This document shows, in pieces, positions 10,908 to 22,346 of a DNA stretch of 64,000 bases; the stretch's first letter is position 1, and each line of letters opens with the position of its first letter. Source of the stretch: Phaeosaccion multiseriatum (Eukaryota; Ochrophyta, other classes); the NCBI GenBank assembly GCA_965112735.1, contig OZ218956.1, positions 3,720,001-3,784,000 on the forward strand. Direction: 5' to 3'. The position numbers and the translations under genes were made by a program. The notes beneath the pieces are model-generated. The model did not search any database, had not been told where the DNA came from, and worked only from the letters and a program-made list of their open reading frames with translations.

Positions 10908-13762
10908 CTGCTTGACACTCCACAGGCCCAGCCCCGTCCCTCCTGCGAACTTTTGCAGCTGCGTGAAGGGCTGAAAGAGCTGCTGCTTGAGCTCGTAGGG
11001 GATGCCCACGCCCACATCCCTCACTTCGAAGCGCAGCATGTCAGGGGCGACCATAAAGACGTTACACTCAATGAACCCCGAGTTGGTGAACTTGACGGCG
11101 TTAGAGAGGTAGTTCACCAGGCACTCCCACAGGATCTCGCCATCTGTGATTATGTACTTGGCAATGCTGTTGTGTGTGTAGGAACCGGTGGGAGCGTGAG
11201 AAGAGATGGTGAGGATACAACAGAGGGAGGGTGAGGATGCAATGAGAGAAACTCCACAACGACGAGTCAAAAGAGAGAGGAAGCAGAGCCCCCTACCCTA
11301 CCCTTCCCTTCCCTTCCCCATACGCTGCCATCCCTCACTTTTCATCGATGTGGTAGTGGATGGGCACTGCGTTTGTGCTGTTGAAGCCCGACATGACGTG
11401 TCTGCACTTTGACTCCACGAGGTCTCTGATGTCGGTGCTGCTCAGGCGGGGCAGCAGCTCTTTGCCTGGAGGGGGCAGAGGGGCCACCGGGGGGGTAGGG
11501 AGGGAGGGAGGGAGGGAGGGAGGGATGTAAGTAGGTAAGCAAGTTGGGAGACAGGAAAGTGGGTAGGTAGATAGTAGGTGGGTAGGTAGGTACGTGGGTA
11601 GGTGGGTAGGTAGGCAGGTAGGTAGGTAGGGAGGTAGGTACGTGGGTAGGTGGGTAGGGAGGTAGGCAGATAGGTAGGGAGGGAGGTAAGTAGGTAGGTT
11701 AAGTAGATAGGTACATAACTAGGCACGTACGTAAGTAAGTAGATGCGTAAGTAGGTGGGTAGGTGAGTGGGTAGGTACGTAAGTAGGTAGGCAGGTAGGG
11801 CAAGGCTCTACTGTACTCACCCGTGGTGAACTTGGCAAAGGCGATGGCTTTCTTACGAGTCAGGGTCATGAGCTCAATGGCGCACTCGCAATTGCGCAGG
11901 ATGTCACCGTACTCTTTTGAAATGGGCTTGGCGGCCTGGGGGGGGATGGTAGTGGATGAGGAGGTGGTGGCAGTGGATGGGCAGAGAGAGAAAGACACAC
12001 GAGCAGAGAAGAAGCCGAGACGAGGTGAGGGGGGAGAGGGGGGAGGGGTCATTGGACTGTTGGTGGACACTTGAGCATGAGCAACAAACAAGCCAAAGTC
12101 ACTTACTGCGCCCTCCCCCCGACCCCTCTCCTACCCGTCCTTACCTGCCCATTCCCTTTCTTACACTTGCTACGGTTCGATACTCCAAACTCTTCCTTAT
12201 TCCATACCCTTTCCTTCCCATATTTTTTCCATATTTTTTACCTTGAGATTCTCAATAGCGAGGGCAAAGCTGGCGAGCGGTGTGCCCACATCATGAAGCA
12301 TATGGGCCACATAGTCTCTGTTCTGACGGGCCACCTCTTCCTTCACAAAGTTCACCATGGATTCGTCAGAAGCGGCGGGGTTGCTGCTGCCTCCTCCGTT
12401 GGTGTGGCGCTGAAGGAAGTTCAGGCAGTTCAGCTCCAGACGGGAGTAGCAGCTGTACGCGCCCACGAGAAGGCAGCTGAAGGCCACCAGCGAGAGCGCC
12501 ACAGCGGCTCGGAGGGTTTCCGCCCCCTGGATGGGCTCGGGGACGAGACTCGCCAGCGTGTTGTTGACAAACACCACGCACACCGCCACAAGGAGACAGA
12601 GCACCGTCATGGGGAGGGCCACACCCGTGTGGAGGGCCCCTGGTGGTGTTGGGATCAGGTGTCAAGTGTCAGGTGTCAGGATGGGCGAGGTCAGGGGGGG
12701 GGGGTCCGTGTTAGGTGTCAGGATGGGCGAGGACAGGGGGGCGCGCAGTGTGCGTGGGGGTGAGACTCTTGGGGGGGGGGGACAAAGCTCGGCCTGGACT
12801 GAGCACGAACCGACCGATGGGATGATCTTAGACGTCCTTCCTCAACCCCTCTCCCACGCACGCACGCGCGTACACACACACATACACACACGTACACACG
12901 CCTGCACGTCAGCACACACACGCACGCACGCACGCACGCACCCGCTAAAGGTGTGACGAGCAAAGCTGAGGTGACGATGCCCGCCACAGACATGCCAAGC
13001 CCAAGAACGTGCTCTGCGCGAGAGCACACGACGGCAAGCAGGAGGAGGGCCGCATGCAGCACGGCGTACACCACCGACGCCAGCGCCCACGCATGTTCGT
13101 ATGCCCAGGGCGGTTGGGCCCACCATACCCCAACTTGGAACAGCCCGACACCCAATACGAGGGCCCCGGGAAAGCATGCTTCCCCCTTGCTCACCCCCTC
13201 CTCGTCGCTCTGCTGCAGAGCCCCAGAGACGATGAAGAAAGCCCCAAGGAGGAGGGAGCCGAGGCCCACGAAGAGGAGGCTCTCCATTCGGGTAGGGAAC
13301 ATGTCTTCTTCAAACATGCCTTGAGTCAGGGGTGAGCTATGAGCGTGTGTGTGTGGGTGGGTGGGAGAGGAAGGAAGGAAGGAAGGAAGGAAGGGAGGGA
13401 GGGAGAGAGACACACACAGAGACAGACAGACAGACAGAGAGAGAGAGAGAGAGAAAGGGAAGTGAGTGTGTGACGTTCCCAATTGCGCATCACTCGGTGG
13501 AATGTGGCAACCAGCGTGGAGGGGGGGGGGGTGAGGCCACGGAGAGAAAGGGAGATGATGGGGTAAGGGGGGAGGGCAACAGGGAGTGAGTGCGATATTT
13601 AGAGCTGTGAGAAAGGAGTTCCGAACCCTCACACTTGGGCGGGTCGCTTTGTTCTCTGGATGTTTGTGCCTCGTATTTCTCAGTTCCACCCCCTCCCCCT
13701 TCTTCCTCCATCTCTTGATAACTCCTGTTCTCCTCCTCTCTCCGCCTCTCTGTGGGAGGAGG

Positions 13763-13814
<52 letters not shown>

Positions 13815-14432
13815 TCTTCCTACTCACTTCCAAACCCTAAATGCAAGGCCAATGCATCCTTCATGGTACCCCATTGGATGTCCCATCGGTATGGCATCGA
13901 GCACACATCAAAATCTGAGTCCATCGACCAGCGATCCGCCTGGCAATGACACACTCAGTCCGGCCAGCAAGAAACGTGTGACACACCTGAAGGTCATGGT
14001 CAGTCTGTTGAAATCGGGAGACAGCTTCTGCTGCTGCTGCAGGGGAGCCTCGCCCCCATCCTCCCCGGAACTCGGGTCCATGTGTAGGCCTGCCTCCTCG
14101 TCTCCGTCTCCATCAACTCTCCGACCTGTAAAGTCCTGAGAGTGATGCTGTGGGCCCTGGTGCTCATTGAACTGGTTCATGAGGAGGGGGGACTGCGTCA
14201 TTTGCTGCTGCTCCCGCTGCGGCTGCTCGTGTTGCGGCGACTGCTGCTGCTGCTGCTGCTGCTGCTGATGTTGCTGCTGCTGCCGCCCGTTGGAGCCTCT
14301 GTCACCCATCAAATCCAACCTGGTTGAGAGCACTTTCAGATGACTGGCTTTTTCACAACTCGACTTGTTTCTTTCCGCCCGTGAAGGGCCCTCTCGAGTC
14401 GCCCAGACGGAGGCGAGCCGCCCAATCGACAC
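7071..14432 (-). CDS. Membrane hybrid histidine kinase with two receivers
   Basis: Eleven exons: 14432-13987, 13336-12942, 12639-12242, 11935-11821, 11465-11339, 11166-10908, 10532-10440, 10268-10035, 9822-9706, 9131-7734, 7280-7071; 1263 aa, or from ATG 14309. A Gln-rich N-terminus (exon 1) is followed by about six TM helices (exons 2-3) and a HisKA domain with [12 protein letters not shown], phospho-acceptor about His396. The HATPase has N-box [11 protein letters not shown]1 DVGVGIP and G2 [11 protein letters not shown]. Exons 8-10 form a degenerate receiver: RRVVLVVDG and [20 protein letters not shown] are present, but the phospho-Asp segment reads LLSSNLSI. A long low-complexity acidic linker leads to a canonical receiver ([17 protein letters not shown] with about Asp1147, KPI switch Lys). 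It should autophosphorylate and relay to the second receiver. The ligand is unknown. Introns are largely microsatellite. Confidence 0.88.
7281..7730. repeat. (GTGA)n and (CA)n filling histidine kinase intron 10
   Basis: Intron 10 (7733-7281) consists of a GTGA/GAGT array (7281-7480) and a (CA)n array (7568-7728). The acceptor is the end of the first array on the gene strand (CACTCACAG) and the donor GTACGTGTG opens the second. Confidence 0.92.
9231..9575. repeat. (GACT)n array with higher-order period
   Basis: CTGA/GACT repeats inside histidine kinase intron 9. A longer module containing CAGACAGAGGCTCAGACTGA followed by GTGACATGACTGACTG recurs at about 9270 and about 9377, with a related AGAAGCTCAGACTGAGTGACG at 9533. 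This shows segmental duplication of about 100 bases on top of the tetranucleotide slippage. Confidence 0.9.
10722..10907. repeat. (CA)n at histidine kinase exon 6 donor
   Basis: CA/CG dinucleotide tract. On the gene strand it starts with the donor CAG|GTGTGTGT at 10908/10907. Confidence 0.92.
11490..11805. repeat. (GGTA)n degenerate array in intron 4
   Basis: Imperfect GGTA/GTAG repeats with AGGGAGGG tracts, inside histidine kinase intron 4 (11820-11466). Confidence 0.85.
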
Positions 14433-15752
14433 ACGGCCCTACTGGGTGCCTGCTTATTTCGTCTCCTTCTTCTTCTCCGTTCCTTTGCTGCGGCTTGTGC
14501 CGCTCCTGGGACGTGTTTCCCTCCCCCTCCTAGGACTCTCCTGAGACTGCCACTTTGGGCCAGCCTCTACCGTTGCAGCTTGTATATAGTCCTCTTCTTG
14601 TGATTAGGTTTCGGCCGCCCTTCTTCACGAATGTTGACGAGAGAGCGCGGAGATTAAAGCTGATCGCTGATGATCTGAGCGGTTAGGCAAGAAAAATCCA
14701 AACTGAAACTTTTTGTCCGCGGGAGGGGGGATTATCGATTATCGCGGAGGGAGGGGTACAGTTGTACTTTTTCTCTTCTGATTCGTGAATTCTCATCCGA
14801 CGTGCTATCGCTGCACTGTACTGTAGCCGGCGCCAGCGATCCGCTATCCGCTATCGTCCGGCGCCAGCGATCCGCTGCGCTATCGAGAATTTGGGAGTGG
14901 CCGCAATCAGTAATCAGGTAAGCAGCCAGCCATGTGAAGGGTTTGGTGCCTGCTGTTCTCCTCTTCGCCCTGCGGATGCAGGACAGCGCCGCCCCCAGTA
15001 AGAAGACACCTTGATTGGCGCAGGCCCCCCCCTGTTCCCCTGGGCATGATTGGCGGTACGTCATTGCTGAGCGGCGTCTTGCCCCTTTACCCCCACCACG
15101 CAAGCCTCCTTCCTGACTCCTGACTGCCCGCCCTCCTCGTCCTCGTCCTCGTCCTCGTCCTGGTCGTCCTCCTGCTGCTGATGTTCCTGTCTGTTCCTGC
15201 TCTGCCCACAAGCAATTGAGCAGGAAGGAGTCCGCCGACCCTTCCACACCGCTCGGGGTCAATACCCTCACACACACAACAGCACTTGTTGCATGCATAC
15301 ATGCGGGGGGTAAGGGGTGAGGGGTTCGTGGACTGTTGGGGCGCCAGACGCCGCGCTGTATCACCAATTGCTGCTGCTGCTGGGGTGGTGCCGGTGGTGA
15401 AGTGCGGGTGGACTGACTGGTCCAGCAAACAATCGCAGCAACCGCCGTCGTGGGCCAGCACGAAGGTAGCGAGGCTCGACACCCCCCTTGCAGCCCTCTC
15501 TCTGAAGCCCTGCACAGGGACGTACCCCCTGCACGCCAGACGCCCCTCATTCACTCATTCCCTCATCCTTGATGCCTTGGCCCCTCATTCCGCCATCCTG
15601 CCCGTCGTCCTGACTGCCTTTGGCGAGGGTGTAGACCGAGCCTTACGCCCCTCCGAGGGATACTCGCCCACGGAGGCCCACATAGGCCTACGGAGGCGCA
15701 TCCATCGGAGGCCTACGCATGCCTCCAAGGGCCTCCATAGGATATCGTAGGG
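14433..15752. other. Intergenic region; promoter of histidine kinase and element fragment
   Basis: 1.3 kb between two minus-strand genes. It holds the histidine kinase promoter side (14433-14700), a fragment of the GCTATCCGCTATC element (14826-14890), and near 15650-15740 a cluster of CGGAGGCC/GGCCTACGGAGGC short direct and inverted repeats. A 272-codon minus frame at 14732-15550 runs through it, but its composition and lack of recognisable motifs make it unconvincing. Confidence 0.5.
14826..14890. mobile_element. Fragment related to the 53.3-kb inverted-repeat element
   Basis: Contains GCCGGCGCCAGCGATCCGCT twice in variant form with CCGCTATCCGCTATCG between, and ends GCGCTATCGAGAAT (14877-14890). 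The same 14-mer is found at 53707-53720 inside the complete element. The 20-bp terminal repeats of that element are not present here, so this is a truncated relic or an internal-array derivative. Confidence 0.65.
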
Positions 15753-16350
15753 TCACAGAGGCACGGTGACGCCCTCCAGCACGGCCATGGGGCCTACTTC
15801 CCGAACGGCCTCGGCCTGCCTCTCGTCCTGCACTAACAGCGCCCCGATGAAGCCCAACCCATTCACCTCTACATCCAGCCACGCCTGGCGACTACGGGGC
15901 ACCACCAACAGCCACTCGCGACACAGGAGCACGTTGAAGGCAGGGGCTGAGGCAGGGGCCGAAAAAGCACCTGCTCCTGTATCACCAACTGCTATCCCTG
16001 CTTGGGCCTGCGCCTGTTGGTGCTCCGTAAGGGGGCCCCCATTGGAGAGGTCGAGCGTCGCCAACAAGCGCTCAAACGTGTCGAACAGGAGGTCGTAAAA
16101 TCCCTCCATCTCCTCCTCCCTGGGGGGAATGCCTCCTCCGGCTTGGGCTTGGTTGCTCTGGTCAGGAGCAGGCGGCAGGAGAGCGAGGGCGTGCCGGAAC
16201 CTGAACTCAGGCAAGGTGGTGAATGTGGCCGTGGCGCCTGCCCCGGCCTCCTCAGCCGCTGCCATCTGTGACAGGGCAGCGACTCTCCGGGCAATTGCGT
16301 CCTCCAAGGGCAGGGGCCGCAGGGTAGGGGAAGGGGGGTCGCCCCACTGC

Positions 16351-16383
<33 letters not shown>

Positions 16384-17085
16384 CCGGGTGGTAACGCCGC
16401 CCCTCCTCCTTCCTCGCGGTAGCGCTGATTTTGAGGCAAGTAGGCGGGGTGGTCAACACGACAGAGTAGGGTGGGGGCGGGGACGGCAGTGGATGGAGGA
16501 GGGAGGGAGCGGTTGCTGGCATGTGAGCTGCATTGCCTTGGGTGAGCGAGGCTGGAGAGCGACAAAGAGAGAGAGGGACAGACAGTCTCTGCTCCTCTTC
16601 TTCCTCCTCCTCCTCCTCCTCTTCCTCCTCCTCCTCCTCCTCCTCCTCCTCCTCCTCCTCCTCCTCCTCCTCCTCCTCCTCCTCCTCCTCCTCCTCCTCC
16701 TCCTCTCCCTCCTGCTTCCAACTCACTTGCACCACGTCGAGGGGAATGAGCTGAAGGTGCTTGTGGCGTTGACTGGCCCCTGCCTCCAGACCCGAGTTGA
16801 AGAAGCCGACGGCGGGCAGAGCATCGACGAGCCGCCAGAGCGTGAGCACGTCGACACGAGAGAGGCCCGAGCCCTGCTCTTCGAAGGCGTTGGGGACAAG
16901 CAACACGTGGTCGCGCATAGTGGGGTACTTGTTGAGAAGCAGCGCGTAGTTCGGCGGTATTGAGGCCACCTGTGGTGAGAGGCAGGGCATGCGGTGAACA
17001 TTGGAGAGAGGTACATGGGAGAGAGGGTGTTGAGGGGCGGCGGAGGAACGCCTCTTCTCCTTGGCTCCAAGCCAATCCTCGAGGA

Positions 17086-17119
<34 letters not shown>

Positions 17120-17957
17120 GTACACACACACCCCACACATATGCGTACACACACACCCCACACACATATCCGCACAGCAGATACCCCCCCCCCCCCCCCA
17201 CACACACACACACACACACACTCACACACACACAAACCTGCATCCTATAGTCCCTCTGCTCCACGGCGAAGGGGTCATACGAGGCGGGGTCGGCTGCCGG
17301 GGCGTCCCCGAAGGTGGCCTTGCTCAGCTTGCTCGCCGCGTGGCTCGCGTCAAGAGTGGACACGATGAAGTCCAGACCCTGCCCGCCCCCCTCGGAGACT
17401 TCCCCGCCGGGGTCCTGTGCCCAGGGGGGCTGTGGCGGGGGTTGTGCGTGTACGATCTGCACGGTGGTGGTGATGGGGCGGAGTAGGCCGAGGTCCAGGG
17501 CTGTGTCCCAGGTCCGGCCGACCTTTCCACGCAGCAGCGACAGCTCCTCCTCATCCTCTCCCCCCCGCCACACCCTCGAAGCACCACCGCTGGCCCCGGC
17601 AGGAGCGAGCACCCCCTCGCCTTCCCCTGGACGCTCACTGCCGTCTCCTCTGCTCGCAAATGGAACGAAGACGAGGAGCGCAAGCAGGCCGGCGATGAGC
17701 AGCCGGGCCGGAGTGCTCGACAGCAGTCCGATGTGCTCCGCCTCATCGTCCGACTGCGCTCTCCTTCCTCCTATCGCCACGGGAATGGCTTGCCAGCCTG
17801 CTGCGATGCCCTGTCCTGCTTTCAAGTAAACAGTCTCTTCCCCCATGGGGAAAAGACCCCATCCCACGCCGCCGCCGCTGCTGCTGTCGCTGCTATTTCT
17901 GCTGGAATTGAGTCCCTCCACCCCCTCCACTATCACCTCCCCATCTCTGGAGGCCAT
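15753..17957 (-). CDS. Ap4A phosphorylase / ATP adenylyltransferase-like, TM-anchored
   Basis: Three exons, 17957-17238, 16969-16727, 16424-15753 (stop TGA), all phase 0, 544 aa. The body matches the APA1/APA2 family of the HIT superfamily: PITTTVQIVHAQ near residue 165, DPFAVEQRDYRM, NYALLLNKYPTMRDHVLLVP (248-265), FFNSGLEAGAS, then HKHLQLIPL with catalytic His309/His311 and Gln313. The C-terminal half has FRFRHALALL, FNVLLCREWLLVVPRSR and VNGLGFIGALLV, as in the fused C-terminal domain. The family phosphorolyses Ap4A to ATP and ADP, controlling alarmone-like dinucleotides. Unusual here are about 110 extra N-terminal residues with one strong hydrophobic helix (about 86-101, ARLLIAGLLALLVFVPFAS) followed by Arg, suggesting a signal anchor. 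A poly-Gln insert (about Q10) follows the HIT motif. Both introns carry long repeats; intron 1 opens GTTTGTGTGTG. Confidence 0.85.
16600..16706. repeat. (CTC)n in Ap4A phosphorylase intron 2
   Basis: About 105 bases of CTC triplets just inside the intron downstream of the exon 2 donor. The antisense reading gives the spurious poly-Glu frame. Confidence 0.93.
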
Positions 17958-18283
17958 GGTTTCTCCCTTCCTTTCCTTCCCCCCTCCCCCTCCCTCTCTC
18001 TAAAAAAATGCCAGTTGTGAGTGGGCAAAGGGAGAGCACCAACTCGCGAGGACGATTAACGGATTGTCTGTTGCTTTGTTGCTTTATAAATAAACACATA
18101 CACATACACACGACAAGGAGGGGAGCTCCATCTTCGTCAGGGCTTGGTCTTCTCCGCTTTCCTCCCCGTCTGGTCACGGGCGAGGTAGACGCAGCCAGCT
18201 CCCATGACGTCTTAATTTGATGAAGAAATACTGCACAAGCTAGAGACACTAGAAGATCCCGCTCAGGGAGGCAGTCAGGACCC
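17958..18283. promoter_or_regulatory. Divergent promoter, Ap4A phosphorylase / FN3-C2 gene
   Basis: 326 bases between two divergently transcribed start codons. A run CTTTATAAATAAACACATAC at 18080-18099 is the only clearly AT-rich, TATA-like stretch. The rest is GC-rich without a recognised motif. Confidence 0.4.
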
Positions 18284-21200
18284 ATGGCTCAAGTTGTTGT
18301 CAGCGCAGGTGGCGCCACAGGAACCTCAGGCGCAACAACTCCTGAGGTGGGCAACCACGATGATTCGACCGCCCTCGTCCCTGCAGCGGGACAGGAGCTC
18401 GCTGTGCTGGAGGAGGGTTTCGGGGGGCAGGTGGTGACGCGCACTGGCAAGCTCTTGCCTCCTACCTTCAAGGTACTTGCACGGCAACTGAGGGGCGTCC
18501 CTCGGGGGGGAGTTCTCTATCACCAAGTCCCTCTCTTCGCGCCCCCTTCACCGTGCCGCACACCCTTTCCGCCCTCACCGTCGCCTTCCACCCCAATCAC
18601 AAACTTTCCTAGACACCACACCCCGGGGAGGAGTACGGTGCCATATGCGTACCCACCTACCTACCTACCGACCCGTTTACCTACCTCCCTTCCTTTCTCC
18701 CTCCCTACCTATCCAGCTACCTACCTACCAACCTACCAACCTACCTACCTACCTGCCTGCCTGCCTGCCTGCCCTTCGATTGATAGGCAGACCCTTTGGC
18801 GACATTTCTCAAGGACATTATGCATGTATCATCCTCCCTCCTCCCTGACACGCGCGAACAAACGACCAAACGAACGAACTGAATACGACACTCCAGGTGG
18901 GCAGGATACGCCTAAAGGAAGTGACCACGACGAGCGTGAGGCTGGAGTGGGACGCCCCGGTAACGGACAAGTTCCCGATCTACGGTTACAGAATATCCAT
19001 GACGGAGATCGCCGTCTCGAAAGAGCATCGCGATCACGGTCAGGATGGTCAGGGGGACAAGAAGCCAGCAATCGGGGAGGCATCGGTACCAGCCGACCAG
19101 CAGCGGCAGCAGCGGCAGCAGCAGCAGCTGGTGGTACAGCAGCACAAGGATGGGGTCGAGCAGCGTGGTGTCGGGAGGGCAAAGGGGTTCTACGCGAAGG
19201 AGGCAAACACAGACACCAAGGATACGCACCGAGGTGAGGGGATCGGGGTTGGCGCATGCTGTTGGCGCATGCAGTTGGCGCATGCGGTTGGCATTGGGGT
19301 TGGCCACGCGCCTGCCTGGGGAGGTGTGCAGCTTCTTTGGCAGCGTCAAGGGGCGGCGCTGACGCTCCGAGAAGGCAGCTGACGCCAGTCCCTCAAGAAG
19401 GCAGTGGACGCCGCTTCATTCCAGAAAACTCGGTCACACTCGCCCTCCCGAAACGAATCCTCCCCCTTGCCCATTTCTTACATCATTTCTACCGGCCCTG
19501 CTCTGTCTCCCGCCCCATCCTGGCCCCGTCCTTGCTTTCAATTGAATGCGCTCGTCTGCTATCAACTACCACCATCCACTGCCATCCACCTCCATCCACT
19601 CACTGCAATAAACCCAATCCGAAGTGATCGTGGGCCTGCAGCCCGGAGGCCGGTACCGCTTCCACATTGCGCCCATGTCAGCAGAGAAGATGGTTCTCTC
19701 CGGAGAATCACAGGTGTCGGCGGAGGTGAAGCTCAGGGACAAGTACTACGTCTGCGCCTGGTGAGAAAGGGAGGGAGGGAGGGAGGGAGGGGAGGGTTGG
19801 ACCTTAACCTTCTGTCCATCTACTGCCATCTGCCAGGTTCTTCGAAGAGACGGACGAGGACAAGCAGTGGATGGTGTTCCAGGGGTCGGCGTCAGCGCCG
19901 GAGAACGTTCAGCGCCTGCGCCTCAACGTTGTGCAAGCGGACCCTTCCGCGGAACGGTGCGTATTCTGTTGGGTTCAGGACTGACTTCCGTTCCCATCCG
20001 CTTCCATCTACTGCCATCCACTACCATCTATAAATTTGACGATTTCACTTACGTTCATTGGCTTACTTACGCAGGTGCTGGACCGGTCTGAAGTCGCTGC
20101 GTCTGACGGTGCCTGCGGGCAGTGACGGAGGCGTGTACGTTGATGTACCCGTGAGCGCCGGGAGCGCCTACGATTGCGTAGTGAGGGTGTTCCACACGCA
20201 CGAGCCCCAGGGGACGACCAAGCTCGTGGTTCGTGATGGGGTGGCAGTGGATGGCCGGGGATGGCAGGGGATGGTGGGGCGGGGGATGGGCGATGGCAGT
20301 GGATGGTGGGGGGTAGTGAGCGGAAGGAAGGAAGGAAGGAAGGAAGGAAGGAAGGAAGGAAGGAAGGAAGGAAGGGGGGGTTACACTTGATCACACCCTT
20401 TTCTCACTCTCTCTCTCACTCTGCTCCTCTCTCCCTCCCTCCTTCCGTCTCCCTCAAATGCACCTTCCTCGCACCTCCCTCGCAGGTGTGGGACATGCAG
20501 GGCACAATGGTGACGTCAGACACCATGTCGCACCCCCCTGGAGGGGAGGACGGCCCCGCCCCCTGCCGTGTTGGAGAGTGGGAGGAGCTGCGCTGCTCCA
20601 TCACGCCGTTCCTCAGCGAGAGACTGCGCATCGCCGTACAGGTGAGGGTCATGGAAGGGAGGGAACGAGTGGCTGCTTCGCTATCTCCCTCTCTTTCACT
20701 CTGCCTGCTGCACCCGCCTCTCTCCCTCTCCATCTCTCCCACGTGCTTCTTGCGGTTCGTGAACCTCCTCACTCTCAACTCTCGCAAACCTTTCGGTGCC
20801 CACTCCTACTGAGTGAGTGAGGGAGTGAGTAGGTTATTGAGTATATGAGGGCCTCTCATGTCCTCTCTTCCCCACCCCCACATCCCCCCCTTTCGACTCA
20901 CAGGTTGGCGGCAGCCTATACGATGGCCTGGTGTTCATGGATGCAGTGGAGCTGAGCAAGGGAGGCCTTACCCCCCTGGAGCTCGCCTGCGCCGCTTTTA
21001 AGGAAGACCTCGCCGCCCCTGCCCCAAGCGCACCATCTGCTGCCATCGTTCTGCACGAGGCCTCAGATCTGCGGGCAGCGGACATGATGGGGGCGTCGGA
21101 CCCTTATGTAAGGGTGCTTGTGAATGGACAGGAGACATTCCGGACATCTGTGATTCCCATGAACGTCAACCCTGTATGGAACAGCGAGTTTCGTTTGGAC

Positions 21201-21659
21201 CTGCCTGCGGAGGGGGAGCCCCTGGACGTTAGGCTGGAAGGTGTGTTGGAGGAGGAGGAGGAGGAGGAGGAGGAGGAGGAGGAGGAGGAGGCGGAGGGGG
21301 AGGATACAGAGGAGGAGAAGGAGAAGGAGGAAGAGGAGGAGGGCGACGAGGAGGAGGAGGGGGAGAAGCCATGGCCCGAATGGACTGGGTCGTCTGTGGT
21401 TTCCCCTTGCCATCCGCACGCCCTCCTCCCCCTTCCTTGCCCCTCCCCTCCCCGCCCCTTCCTCCCCCTTCTACTCTCATGCCTACTCGTTTCTCATGGC
21501 TTCCTTCTCGAACGGACTCCCCCTCCTTTAACAAACCGAAAATTGCCCCCCCCCCCTCACCACCTCTCGCCCCTTTTCCCCGCTCTTCTCCCTCTCTCTT
21601 ACCAACCCAACTACACGACACGTCCACGCACACACACACACTCACACTCACACTCACTA

Positions 21660-21690
<31 letters not shown>

Positions 21691-22250
21691 AACACACACA
21701 CACACACACACACACTCACACACACGCCCACATACACACACACGCCCACATACACACACACACACACACTCACACACTCACTCACTCACTCACACGCCCA
21801 CATACACACCGCGCACGTACACATACACACGCACACACACAAACGAACCCTAGTGCGAGACTATGACGTGGGCAACCCCCTCGGGGAGCTGCTGGGAGAG
21901 GTGCTAATGGAGCGGTCCTTGCTGGTGGGCGCCCCTGTGCACCCCCTCTCCATGCCCCTCTTGGAGCCCGACAACAGAGACATGCTACACGTGGAGGGCA
22001 CAGGTGAGGGGGGGGACAGGGAGGAGGGCCACCCTTGCTTTGTTGCCTTACGTGGGCGCACGTGGGCTTACGATTGGGGCTGTTTGTATTGGTCAACCTT
22101 ACTACATGTTACCTTCCCTCTCTCTCACTGGCATCAACTGACATGCACTCCTATCCACTGCAATCCACTGTCATCGAATGTCATCCACTACCCGCCTGCC
22201 TGCCTGCCTGCCTGTCTGCCTGCCTGCCTTTCTGCCTGCCTGCCTGCATG

Positions 22251-22346
<96 letters not shown>

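Noticed and set aside
12174-12190. GGTTCGATACTCC, tRNA T-arm-like
   Set aside because: The stem does not pair and no acceptor, D- or anticodon arm is found around it; no tRNA or rRNA gene was recognised in the window.
14732-15550. 272-codon minus-strand frame in an intergenic region
   Set aside because: Cys/Arg/Ser-rich composition, no motif, overlaps the repeat-element fragment and promoter; overlapping frames of similar length exist on both strands.
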